Assembly: GCF_018617395.1 (NCBI RefSeq)
Contig: NZ_JACSKC010000001.1
Location: 124,001 to 188,000 of the forward strand
Direction: 5' to 3'
From: Exiguobacterium sp. s48
GTDB taxonomy: Bacteria > Bacillota > Bacilli > Exiguobacteriales > Exiguobacteriaceae
Length of the DNA stretch: 64,000 nucleotides
Shown here one piece after another: positions 1-8,180 of the stretch. The notes under the pieces were generated by a model, which saw only the letters and a list, made by a program, of their open reading frames with translations, ran no database searches and was not told where the DNA came from. Every line of letters starts with the position of its first letter. Position 1 is the first letter of the stretch. Position numbers and translations under genes: made by a program.

Positions 1-2
1 TA

Positions 3-338
3 ATGGCGATTTTTATCTTTGTAATCACATCAGAAAAGGGTGAGATAGCGAAAATCGATGTTAAAACTCTACAAAACAAATTGGAAAACGAGGAAATAAC
101 ACTCCTTGACGTTCGAGAAGTGTCCGAATACGAGGGGGGGCATATTGAAGGAGCGGTGAACGCACCACTTTCTTCATTAGATGCCAACGAGTTGCCGTAT
201 CCGAAAGACGAGCCGATCTACGTCATCTGTCGGAGTGGGAACCGAAGTGCTCAGGCTGCTAGCCGATTACAAGATGCCGGCTATACCGAAATCTATGATG
301 TGTCAGGCGGCATGATGGCTTGGGAAGCTTCTGAATAA
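3..338 (+). CDS. Rhodanese-domain sulfurtransferase (5' end uncertain)
   Basis: Single rhodanese domain of about 95 residues. The active-site loop CRSGNRS carries the persulfide-forming cysteine, and an LLDVREVSEYEGGHIEGAVNAP motif-like stretch sits in the N-terminal half. Such proteins move sulfane sulfur (thiosulfate, persulfides, polysulfides) in the cytoplasm. The gene begins at the window edge: the ATG at 3 has no visible ribosome binding site, while an AAAAGGGTGAG tract at 34-44 would fit a start near 45-60, where only non-standard codons are in frame. The true start may lie upstream of the window. It is followed 32 bases later by a TauE/SafE permease, a common pairing in sulfur detoxification. 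Family certain, start uncertain. Confidence 0.85.
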   Translation: MAIFIFVITSEKGEIAKIDVKTLQNKLENEEITLLDVREVSEYEGGHIEGAVNAPLSSLDANELPYPKDEPIYVICRSGNRSAQAASRLQDAGYTEIYDVSGGMMAWEASE

Positions 339-370
339 GAAGAGAATAAAAGGATAATGGAGGAATCGAT

Positions 371-1150
371 ATGGAGTTTGGGTTTATCATTACGATTTTT
401 TTAATTGGTTTCATCGGGTCATTTATTTCAGGGATGGTCGGGATTGGTGGGTCAATCATCAAATATCCGATGTTGTTGTACATCCCACCACTCTTAGGAT
501 TTGCGGCGTTCAGTGCCCACGAAGTATCGGGAATCAGCGCCATTCAAGTGTTCTTTGCGACGATCGGTGGGATATATGCCTATCGTAAAGGCGGATACTT
601 AAACAAACAGTTGATTTTATATATGGGTGTGTCGGTCTTGATTGGTAGTTTCATTGGTGGATACGGGTCGACGCTGCTATCTGAAACAGCCATCAATGTC
701 GTTTACGCCGTTCTCGCGACGATTGCGACTGTGATGATGTTTTTACCGAAACCACAAGTGGACGATATGCCACTTGATCAAGTCCAGTTCAACAAGATGA
801 TTGCCGCAAGCTCTGCATTCATTGTCGGAGTCGCAGCGGGAATCGTTGGAGCGGCAGGGGCGTTTATTCTCATGCCGATCATGCTCGTCGTTCTGCGCAT
901 CCCGACAAAAATGGCGATTGCAAGCTCACTCGCCATCACGTTTATCTCGTCCATCGGGTCGACGTTCGGGAAAATCATCACAGACCAAATCGTCTGGGGT
1001 CCGGCGATTATTATGATTATCGCCAGTCTGATTGCCGCACCGATTGGGGCGAATGTCGGTAAAAATATGCATACAAAAGCGTTGCAATGGATTTTGGCGT
1101 TACTCATCTTGGCCAGTACCATCAAAATCTGGAGCGACTTAATCTCGTAA
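371..1150 (+). CDS. TauE/SafE (TSUP) family membrane permease
   Basis: A 259-residue polytopic membrane protein with about eight hydrophobic segments and the internal two-fold repeat typical of the family (GMVGIGGSIIKYP near residue 20 and GVAAGIVGAAGAFILMP near residue 155). TauE/SafE proteins export sulfite, sulfoacetate or related sulfur anions, or thiosulfate-type compounds. The start follows a GGAGG tract 9 bases upstream. Position directly downstream of a rhodanese gene suggests a shared role in handling reactive sulfur. The substrate cannot be read from the sequence. Confidence 0.88.
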   Translation: MEFGFIITIFLIGFIGSFISGMVGIGGSIIKYPMLLYIPPLLGFAAFSAHEVSGISAIQVFFATIGGIYAYRKGGYLNKQLILYMGVSVLIGSFIGGYGSTLLSETAINVVYAVLATIATVMMFLPKPQVDDMPLDQVQFNKMIAASSAFIVGVAAGIVGAAGAFILMPIMLVVLRIPTKMAIASSLAITFISSIGSTFGKIITDQIVWGPAIIMIIASLIAAPIGANVGKNMHTKALQWILALLILASTIKIWSDLIS

Positions 1151-1187
1151 AAAAACACGATGCCATTTGTTTGGCATCGTGTTTTTG
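1151..1187. terminator. Bidirectional intrinsic terminator
   Basis: Ten-base-pair stem CACGATGCCA / TGGCATCGTG at 1156-1165 and 1172-1181, with A-tract on the left and T-tract on the right. It ends the rhodanese-TauE unit on the plus strand and the ABC permease on the minus strand, whose stop is at 1190. Confidence 0.9.
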
Positions 1188-1189
1188 TC

Positions 1190-1927
1190 TTATTCCGCGA
1201 ACGTTTTGCTTCGGAACATAAACGCCGTGATGAGGTAGAAGGCGATGATATGAAGGGCGACATAGAAAATCGAGAAGCCCATCGTCGCGTCCATCGCTTT
1301 CATGAACTCTGGGTTGACGTCATAGATGGAAAGATCCGTATGCAAGAAGACGATCCATTTCGCAAGCTCGGGTTTCCAGGCGACGAGAAGTCCACCGATG
1401 ATACTCGAAGCGAAGTTCGCGAGCACCGTGAATCCGATGACGACCCCGACCGACTTGAAGACGACCGAGAACATGAGCGTCAAGAAGATGATGAAGATCG
1501 GTCCGCTCACACTGATGAGGATCGGACGAACGACATCCCATGCGACAGAGCCGTCTAACGTGAGCGAGAAGCCGAACGCGACGACTAAGATGAAAACAAA
1601 TTGGAGCAACATGACGAGAACGGCCATGACGAGTTTCGACAACAAGATGCGGTCTCGGGAATATGGACTCATCAAGAGATGCTTCAACGTGTCAAATTTC
1701 AATTCGTTCCCAACCATCTCGGCTGTAAAGACGATCGTAAAGATACTTAGGAAAGCGATAGCGCCCATCGTTGAGAATTCAAAGAACGATGCCGCTTCCG
1801 GTGTCCCATCACCACTAGCTAATACAGCGTATACGATGAGGATGATTGCCGTATATACGCCTAAAGCAACGTAAGGCTTAATCGTGCGGCGCCATTTCAT
1901 CCATTCATTGCTGAGTAATGAACGCAT
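1190..1927 (-). CDS. ABC-2 type transporter permease
   Basis: A 245-residue membrane protein with six predicted hydrophobic segments and a large loop after the first, starting with the cytoplasmic MRSLLSNEWMKWRR that is typical of ABC-2 permeases of the bacitracin/lantibiotic or Nat type. It has a good GGAGGT site 9 bases before the start. The start overlaps the 3' end of the ATPase gene by 23 bases, so the two are translationally coupled and form one exporter. The substrate is unknown; peptides, sodium or drug efflux are all possible for this family. Confidence 0.85.
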   Translation of the reverse strand: MRSLLSNEWMKWRRTIKPYVALGVYTAIILIVYAVLASGDGTPEAASFFEFSTMGAIAFLSIFTIVFTAEMVGNELKFDTLKHLLMSPYSRDRILLSKLVMAVLVMLLQFVFILVVAFGFSLTLDGSVAWDVVRPILISVSGPIFIIFLTLMFSVVFKSVGVVIGFTVLANFASSIIGGLLVAWKPELAKWIVFLHTDLSIYDVNPEFMKAMDATMGFSIFYVALHIIAFYLITAFMFRSKTFAE

Positions 1928-2837
1928 TGTTCGTACCTCCTTCTTTTTTCGTCAATTTCAAGAATTGTTCTTCGAGCGACTCGTGTTTCATGCCAATTTG
2001 ATAGACGGCGATATCACGCTCGATTAATTGTTTCAGTAAGACCGGAATGTCCGTCTCCTGTCGCGGCACGATAAACGCCTCGGCAGATTGCTGGACGATC
2101 TTCACGTCATCGAAGGTGAGGGCGGCAACATCGAGTGCCTCATTCATCTGCTCTTTGGCAACTTTACAGAGGATGACGCTGTCTGCTTTCGTCTTCCCGT
2201 CTTCCACTGATTTGATTTGTCCTTGGTCGATGATGGCGAAGCGGTCGGTGATCAATTCCATCTCGCTCAACAAATGACTCGAAATCAAGATGGCGATTCC
2301 ACGGTGATCGGCAAGGTGGCGTAAGTAATTTCGGAGGTCGGCGATGCCGGCTGGGTCGAGCCCGTTCGTCGGTTCATCCAAGATGAGTACTTTCGGATTA
2401 TGCAGCAAGGCACGGGCAATCCCGAGGCGCTGTTTCATCCCGAGTGAGTACTGCTTGACTTTCATATCGAGCTTTCCGTCAAGTCCAACGAGCGCACCGA
2501 GTGCGTTCAAGTCGACTTTTTTCAAGTTCGGAATCAAGTTCATGGCGTGAATCAAGTTTTCACGACCGGTCATGTACGGATAGAACGCCGGATTCTCGAC
2601 GATGGCTCCGATACGGCTGAGCGCTTCTTGGCGATTGTTTGCTACGTCATACCCATCGACCGTCACAGTTCCATGCGTTGCTGGCATGAGGCCCGTGATG
2701 ATTCGGATGGTTGTCGTTTTCCCGGCGCCGTTCGGTCCGAGGAATCCGAAAATTTCTCCTGGAACGACGTCAAAGCTGACATTCGTCAATACCGTTGCTT
2801 TTCCCATTTTCTTATGGACATTTTGTACGGATAACAT
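1905..2837 (-). CDS. ABC transporter ATP-binding protein (exporter, BcrA-like)
   Basis: A 310-residue ATPase with Walker A GPNGAGKTTT, signature YSLGMKQRLGIARAL (degenerate LSGGQ, usual in this subfamily), Walker B VLILDEPTNGLDPAG and the switch histidine in LISSHLLSEME. The C-terminal 90 residues match the extension seen in bacitracin/lantibiotic-type ATPases. I start it at the ATG on 2837, preceded by AGGTGA; an in-frame extension to 2972 lacks a ribosome site and encodes an atypical leader. It partners the downstream permease. Confidence 0.88.
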   Translation of the reverse strand: MLSVQNVHKKMGKATVLTNVSFDVVPGEIFGFLGPNGAGKTTTIRIITGLMPATHGTVTVDGYDVANNRQEALSRIGAIVENPAFYPYMTGRENLIHAMNLIPNLKKVDLNALGALVGLDGKLDMKVKQYSLGMKQRLGIARALLHNPKVLILDEPTNGLDPAGIADLRNYLRHLADHRGIAILISSHLLSEMELITDRFAIIDQGQIKSVEDGKTKADSVILCKVAKEQMNEALDVAALTFDDVKIVQQSAEAFIVPRQETDIPVLLKQLIERDIAVYQIGMKHESLEEQFLKLTKKEGGTNNAFITQQ

Positions 2838-3173
2838 GTGGTCACCTAGCTTTCTATTAAGAGTGATAGTGTACTGCCTACATCCCCTTCTACGGCTTGT
2901 TTGAAATAAGGTTTCATCATTTTTTGAAATCGTTGAAACAAATTGATCATGACACAATTTATCGATAAGCAAAACTTATCGAAATAGTATGGACGAATTG
3001 TGAATTTGTAAGGGTCTTTCCGGCACGAAAGGTGTAGTATGTAGTTGAGCGTAAGAGGCAAGATTTGGTTTTGTTCACCAGGGTAGGAGAAGGGTGAACT
3101 GCTTCGGGCTACATGTTAAAATGAAAGCGTTCACAGATTGGACGTTTAGGAATGGATAAGGGGGATTTATTCA
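2838..3173. promoter_or_regulatory. Divergent intergenic region upstream of odhA and the ABC exporter
   Basis: No gene is credible here. On the odhA side the stretch holds a perfect inverted repeat GTTCACC (3073-3079) / GGTGAAC (3093-3099) with a 13-base spacer, an AT-rich TTAAAATG near 3115-3122 and a cre site at 3122-3135. Core promoter hexamers are not clear enough to place. Confidence 0.45.
3122..3135 (+). promoter_or_regulatory. cre (CcpA-binding) site upstream of odhA
   Basis: TGAAAGCGTTCACA fits the catabolite-responsive element pattern TGWNANCGNTNWCA at every defined position. It lies 38 bases upstream of the odhA start. CcpA repression of TCA-cycle genes by glucose is established in Bacillus; action at this site is inferred. 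Confidence 0.7.
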
Positions 3174-6026
3174 ATGGGAGAGTCGTCGAATGTTCACGAG
3201 AAATCGCAGGCATTTTATGGTCCTAACTTAGGCTACATCATTGAACTGTACGAACAATATTTGGAAGACCCATCATCGGTCGATGAAGAGACGCGTCAAT
3301 ATTTTGATGAATTTGGGGCGCCAGAATCATCACCGACAGAAGTACCGGTCTCGGGTCCATCGTTTGATTTGGAGAAAGTCGTCTCGGCGACACGTCTCGT
3401 CAACGATATTCGTGCGTTCGGTCATAAAGCGGCTGATATTTATCCGTTAAAAGACCATCCGCGCGAACAGGAATTGTTCGAATTGTCACGGTACGATTTG
3501 ACAGAAGACGATTTAAAACAAATTCCAGCTCGTCTTCTTTCCGACGATGCACCTAAACCAAACGCGAGTGCTCTAGATTTATTCCGTCATTTGCTCGATG
3601 TTTATACAGGGACGGTCGCTATCGAACTCCGTCATTTAGATGATATGGAAGAGAAGAAGTGGATCCGTCGCCAAGTTGAACAAGGTGCATTGAAGCACAC
3701 CTTCTCAAAAGAAGAAAAAATTGAATTGTTCAAACGTCTTGCGGAAACGGAATTGTTTGAATCATTCCTTCATAAGACATACGTCGGACAAAAACGCTTC
3801 TCAATCGAAGGGTTAGATGCGATGGTACCACTTCTCGATGCGATGGTCGGAGGCCTTATTTCGAGCGGGTCTGAACATATCAACATCGGGATGGCTCACC
3901 GTGGACGTCTGAACGTCCTCGCTCACGTCCTGGGCAAACCGTACGAGATGATTTTTGCGGAGTTCCAACATGCACCGAACAAAGAATTGATCCCGTCTGA
4001 AGGGTCAATCGGCATCAACTTCGGATGGTCGGGCGATGTGAAATATCACCTCGGTCTCGATCGCAAAGTCGTCGAACAGCAAAAAGAAGTCCGTCTCAAC
4101 TTAGCGAACAACCCGAGTCACCTCGAGTTCGTCGGGTCAGTCGTCGAAGGGTATACGCGTGCCGCACAAGATGATCGTTCTGAAAAAGGATCAGCTGTAC
4201 AGCATGATGATTTGGCGGCATCGATCTTGATTCACGGAGATGCAGCGTTCCCTGGACAAGGAATCGTTGCAGAGACACTCAATATGACGAATTTGACGGG
4301 ATATCGTACAGGTGGGACAGTTCACGTCATCGCCAACAATACGATCGGCTTCACAACAGACCCGAACGATTCACGCTCGACACGTTACGCAAGTGATATC
4401 GCTAAAGGGTATGAAATTCCGGTCCTCCACGTCAATGCGGATGACCCGGAAGCGTGTGTTGCTGTCGCGAAGTTGATTAGTGAATATCGCGCGAAATTCC
4501 ATAAAGATATCTTAGTCGATTTGATTGGATACCGTCGATACGGACACAACGAAATGGACGAACCGATGAACACGAACCCGGTTCTTTATAAAGCCATCAA
4601 AGGACACCAGTCCGTCCGTCACGTCTATGCCGCACAACTCGAGGCAGAAGGCGTCATGACGAAAGATGAGAAAGCACAAATCGAGCAAAAGATTGAAGAG
4701 GCGCTGAAAGCAGCGCGCGACCTCGTTCCTTCTGAAGAAGAGGATGCGGATATCGTCTTGCCGGATGCGGTCCATAAAGGATTCCCGAAAGTCGATACGA
4801 GCGTGAAACGCGATCTCTTGACTCAATTGAACGACGAATTGCTTGATTGGCCGGAGGGCTTCGGTGTCTTCCACAAACTTCAAAAAGTACTCGACCGTCG
4901 CCGTGATGCATTCAGCGAAGGAGGAAAGATCGACTGGGGCCATGCGGAGACACTCGCATTCGCGTCGATTCTTTCAGACGGTACGCCGGTTCGTTTGAGT
5001 GGTCAAGATTCCGAACGTGGAACATTCGCTCAGCGGAACATCATGTTGAACGATGTCGAGTCAGGGAAGAAATTCTCGCCACTCCACCAGTTATCGACAG
5101 CAAAAGCATCGTTCTCGGTCTATAACAGCCCGCTCTCAGAAGGTTCGGTGCTTGGATTTGAATATGGTTACAACGTCTTCGCACAAGACACGCTCGTCCT
5201 ATGGGAAGCACAATACGGGGACTTTGCGAACTCGGCACAAGTCATGTTCGACCAGTTCATCTCGGCAGGACGTGCGAAGTGGGGTCAAAAGTCAGGCCTC
5301 GTCATGCTCTTGCCACACGGTTATGAAGGACAAGGACCAGAGCACTCGAGTGCACGGATGGAGCGTTACTTGACCCTTGCAGGAGAGAAGAACTGGACAG
5401 TTGCTAACCTTTCATCTGCGGCACAATACTTCCATATTCTCCGTCGCCAAGCAGAGATGCTCGGTAAAGAAGAGATTCGCCCGATGATCATCATGACTCC
5501 GAAGAGCCTACTTCGTCATCCGCTCGCAACGTCCCCAATCGAGGCGTTCACGGAAGAGAGTTTCAAACCGATCGTTGAACAACCAGGTCTCGGTGAGAAC
5601 GCGGAGAAAGTCGAACGTCTCGTCTTCTGTACAGGGAAGATGGCAATCGATCTTGCGGAAGCGGTCGGCAAGTCAGAAGAGTCACTCGACTTCTTGCATA
5701 TCATCCGAGTCGAAGAAATCTATCCGTTCCCGGTACGTGAGATTCGTGACGTCATCAGCCGTTATCCGAATGCACGTGAAATCGTCTGGGTCCAGGAAGA
5801 ACCGAAAAACATGGGGGCTTGGACATATATCGAGCCTCGTCTAGAAGCGGTCACTACGAACCGACTCGATGTTCGTTATATCGGCCGTCGCCGTCGTTCG
5901 AGTCCAGCTGAAGGAAATCCGACAGCTCACAAACAAGAACAAGCACGCATCATCCGTGAAGCACTTTCTCGTGACGTCGTCTCGAGCGGTGCAGGCACGA
6001 GCACATATCAAAAAGATCGTAAATAA
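3174..6026 (+). CDS. odhA: 2-oxoglutarate dehydrogenase E1 component
   Basis: A 950-residue thiamine-diphosphate enzyme of full family length. It decarboxylates 2-oxoglutarate and passes the succinyl group to E2 in the TCA cycle. Visible marks are the N-terminal YGPNLGYIIELYEQYLEDP segment, the GMAHRGRLNVLAHVLGKP motif, the DP-binding GDAAFPGQG...NNTIGFTT region, the YRRYGHNEMDEP motif and the C-terminal transketolase-like half with SGQDSERGTF and HGYEGQGPEHSSARMER. The start has a GGGGG-type site in AAGGGGGATT. It is followed 18 bases later by odhB. No lipoamide dehydrogenase gene follows, so E3 must be shared with another complex elsewhere. Confidence 0.98.
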   Translation: MGESSNVHEKSQAFYGPNLGYIIELYEQYLEDPSSVDEETRQYFDEFGAPESSPTEVPVSGPSFDLEKVVSATRLVNDIRAFGHKAADIYPLKDHPREQELFELSRYDLTEDDLKQIPARLLSDDAPKPNASALDLFRHLLDVYTGTVAIELRHLDDMEEKKWIRRQVEQGALKHTFSKEEKIELFKRLAETELFESFLHKTYVGQKRFSIEGLDAMVPLLDAMVGGLISSGSEHINIGMAHRGRLNVLAHVLGKPYEMIFAEFQHAPNKELIPSEGSIGINFGWSGDVKYHLGLDRKVVEQQKEVRLNLANNPSHLEFVGSVVEGYTRAAQDDRSEKGSAVQHDDLAASILIHGDAAFPGQGIVAETLNMTNLTGYRTGGTVHVIANNTIGFTTDPNDSRSTRYASDIAKGYEIPVLHVNADDPEACVAVAKLISEYRAKFHKDILVDLIGYRRYGHNEMDEPMNTNPVLYKAIKGHQSVRHVYAAQLEAEGVMTKDEKAQIEQKIEEALKAARDLVPSEEEDADIVLPDAVHKGFPKVDTSVKRDLLTQLNDELLDWPEGFGVFHKLQKVLDRRRDAFSEGGKIDWGHAETLAFASILSDGTPVRLSGQDSERGTFAQRNIMLNDVESGKKFSPLHQLSTAKASFSVYNSPLSEGSVLGFEYGYNVFAQDTLVLWEAQYGDFANSAQVMFDQFISAGRAKWGQKSGLVMLLPHGYEGQGPEHSSARMERYLTLAGEKNWTVANLSSAAQYFHILRRQAEMLGKEEIRPMIIMTPKSLLRHPLATSPIEAFTEESFKPIVEQPGLGENAEKVERLVFCTGKMAIDLAEAVGKSEESLDFLHIIRVEEIYPFPVREIRDVISRYPNAREIVWVQEEPKNMGAWTYIEPRLEAVTTNRLDVRYIGRRRRSSPAEGNPTAHKQEQARIIREALSRDVVSSGAGTSTYQKDRK

Positions 6027-6044
6027 GTTAAGGGGGAACTCATT

Positions 6045-7319
6045 GTGATCGAAATCAAAGTACCGGAATTAGCAGAGTCCATTACAGAAGGAACGGTCGC
6101 TACATGGCTCAAACAGCCAGGCGATCAAGTTGAAAAAGGGGAAGCCATCGTCGAGCTCGAGACCGATAAAGTCAATATCGAAGTCCCGGCTGACGAAGCG
6201 GGTGTGTTAGAAGAACAACTTGCTGGAGAAGGGGACACGGTTCAAGTCGGTGAAGTCATCGCACGTCTCGGTTCAGGTTCAGGTGGCGGAACGGCTGTCG
6301 CGACGAAGACGAAGACAGAAAACGCGACTGAAACGAAAACAGAAGCACCGACTGAGAAAAAGACGGAGTCCGTCGAAGAAGGCAAGAAAGTCGAGAAACG
6401 TGAAGAACATGTTGCCAGTCCTGGTAAAGGGCCGATTGCGACACCGGCTGCACGTAAACTTGCTCGTGAGAAAGGCATCGACCTTTCAGCCGTTCAAACG
6501 AACGATCCAATTGGACGCATCAATGTCCATGACGTTTCAAAACATGAAGAGAAACCGTCTGTGAAAGAGCAGAAGCCAGCGGCAGCAGCTCCGGCACCAC
6601 AACCGGCTGCGAGTGGAAAAGAAGAAGAGCGCATCAAAATGACGCGTCGTCGTCAGACGATCGCGAACCGTCTCGTTGAAGTGCAGCAGACGGCCGCAAT
6701 GCTCACGACGTTCAATGAAATCGACATGTCTGCGGTCATGGCACTTCGTAAACGTCGCCAAGAGAAGTTCGTGAAAGACAACGATGTCAAACTCGGCTTC
6801 ATGTCATTCTTCACGAAAGCAGCGGTAGCGGCTCTCAAACGGATGCCATACTTGAACGCTGAGATCCAAGGCAACGAAATCGTCTTGAAGAAATATTATG
6901 ACATCGGGATTGCCGTATCGGCGCCAGACGGTCTCGTCGTTCCGGTCGTCCGTGAAGCGGACCGTAAAAACTTCGGGGAGATTGAGAAAGACATCCTTCA
7001 CCTTGCGGACAAAGCACGTAACAACAAGCTCGGATTGAGCGACCTCACTGGTGGTACGTTCACGATCACAAACGGGGGTGTGTTCGGTTCACTCCTCTCA
7101 ACACCAATCTTGAACGGACCACAAGTTGCCATCCTCGGGATGCACTCGATCCAACTCCGCCCGGTCGCGATCGACGCGGACACGATGGAGAACCGTCCGA
7201 TGATGTATGTCGCACTCTCGTATGACCACCGAATCGTAGATGGTCGTGAGGCAGTGACATTCCTCAAGCACATTAAAGACATGATTGAAGATCCAGAACA
7301 ATTGTTGTTCGAAGCGTAA
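6045..7319 (+). CDS. odhB: 2-oxoglutarate dehydrogenase E2, dihydrolipoyl succinyltransferase
   Basis: A 424-residue protein starting with GTG after AAGGGGGAA. An N-terminal lipoyl domain carries the ETDKVNIEV motif (lipoylated lysine near residue 43). A charged Lys/Glu/Thr-rich linker follows, then a peripheral subunit-binding domain (PAARKLAREKGIDLSAV...IGRINVHDV, about 145-180), a second Ala/Pro linker and the catalytic core ending in the HxxxDG active site YDHRIVDGREAV. It receives succinyl from OdhA and forms succinyl-CoA. Two-gene operon with odhA. Confidence 0.98.
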   Translation: MIEIKVPELAESITEGTVATWLKQPGDQVEKGEAIVELETDKVNIEVPADEAGVLEEQLAGEGDTVQVGEVIARLGSGSGGGTAVATKTKTENATETKTEAPTEKKTESVEEGKKVEKREEHVASPGKGPIATPAARKLAREKGIDLSAVQTNDPIGRINVHDVSKHEEKPSVKEQKPAAAAPAPQPAASGKEEERIKMTRRRQTIANRLVEVQQTAAMLTTFNEIDMSAVMALRKRRQEKFVKDNDVKLGFMSFFTKAAVAALKRMPYLNAEIQGNEIVLKKYYDIGIAVSAPDGLVVPVVREADRKNFGEIEKDILHLADKARNNKLGLSDLTGGTFTITNGGVFGSLLSTPILNGPQVAILGMHSIQLRPVAIDADTMENRPMMYVALSYDHRIVDGREAVTFLKHIKDMIEDPEQLLFEA

Positions 7320-7330
7320 GAAGAGAAGAT

Positions 7331-7362
7331 GCTCGCTCCTATCTTGGAGCGGGTATTTTTTT
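7331..7362 (+). terminator. Intrinsic terminator of odhAB
   Basis: Stem with core CGCTCC (7334-7339) and GGAGCG (7346-7351), loop TATCTT, extended by G-U pairs and followed by a T-tract. Confidence 0.85.
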
Positions 7363-7458
7363 ATGCCAGGTCTCAACGGAACCCTTTTTATGGAATTTTT
7401 GTATGGATATATATGTTATCCTTGATGAAGAACAACGAGAAAAGGGTGTGGGGACAGA

Positions 7459-8133
7459 ATGAAACGGAACAAGACATTTTGGTGGGGTGGAATCATCGGA
7501 CTTGTCATCATGGTGATCGCGGCCTATGCTTTCTATACATACTGTAGTGGACCGAATCCTAATGAACTCGACCGGGAACAAATGACGGAAGAAGACTACA
7601 CACGAGCACTCGAATTGATTGACATCATCAAAGAAGAAGACCCACTCGGGCGCCGTCAAAATGTGACGCGCCGCATCAACCCACAGGAGACGACGGGACT
7701 CATCTTTGATGATCCCAAAAAGTTGAACAAAGGAAATCTTGTCGACGCGATGCATCTGATGACCCATCAAAAAATCTTAGCGACAGAAAAAGCGGGTGCC
7801 ATCCCGATGACGCATGACAATCTAAAAGAGGTTCGTGACTATTTGGAGTTGCTACGCGATCAAAATAAAATTAAAAACGATGACTACCGTCAACTCGGAG
7901 GAATCATTGAACGATGGGAACAAGCCATCTTTGATGAGATTGACAAAGAACAGGACGTATTGCTAGAAGAGATGTATGCAGCCATCGGATTCTCGGACGG
8001 ACTCGCGACACGTGCGGAAGAAGAGTTGTTCATTTTGAATAACTTTGGGGAGGAATACGTGTATACGATGGATTTGGAGTCGATGCCAGAAGAAGAGCAG
8101 CAAGAAGACGCGAATACGAAAACGGAAGAGTAA
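7459..8133 (+). CDS. Membrane-anchored acidic protein, DUF6241-like
   Basis: A 224-residue protein with an N-terminal signal anchor (residues 7-27, WWGGIIGLVIMVIAAYAFYTY) and a soluble acidic extracytoplasmic part. The segment NKGNLVDAMHLMTHQKI and the following helical region resemble the Bacillus DUF6241 family as I remember it. The last 20 residues are nearly all Glu/Gln/Asp/Thr. It is monocistronic, with its own terminator. No catalytic motif is visible and its function is unknown. Confidence 0.7.
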   Translation: MKRNKTFWWGGIIGLVIMVIAAYAFYTYCSGPNPNELDREQMTEEDYTRALELIDIIKEEDPLGRRQNVTRRINPQETTGLIFDDPKKLNKGNLVDAMHLMTHQKILATEKAGAIPMTHDNLKEVRDYLELLRDQNKIKNDDYRQLGGIIERWEQAIFDEIDKEQDVLLEEMYAAIGFSDGLATRAEEELFILNNFGEEYVYTMDLESMPEEEQQEDANTKTEE

Positions 8134-8134
8134 G

Positions 8135-8165
8135 CGAAAAGGAGTTCATCACGAACTCCTTTTCG
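8135..8165. terminator. Bidirectional intrinsic terminator
   Basis: Perfect 13-base-pair stem CGAAAAGGAGTTC / GAACTCCTTTTCG at 8135-8147 and 8153-8165. It lies between the convergent DUF6241-like gene and the diguanylate cyclase gene. Confidence 0.85.
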
Positions 8166-8180
8166 TATGGGGGCCAGTAT

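Noticed and set aside
117-150. Seven-G run in the rhodanese gene as a possible frameshift
   Set aside because: The reading frame stays open and the translated EGGHIEGA motif is the expected family sequence.
1326-1874. Long plus-strand frame opposite the ABC permease gene
   Set aside because: Antisense shadow of a well-supported membrane protein gene; low-complexity composition and no ribosome site.
2838-2972. N-terminal extension of the ABC ATPase to 2972
   Set aside because: No ribosome site upstream, and the extra 45 residues are unlike any ABC ATPase; the ATG at 2837 has AGGTGA at good distance.
4512-4943. Long minus-strand frame inside odhA
   Set aside because: Lies wholly opposite conserved E1 coding sequence; no start signal or recognisable domain.
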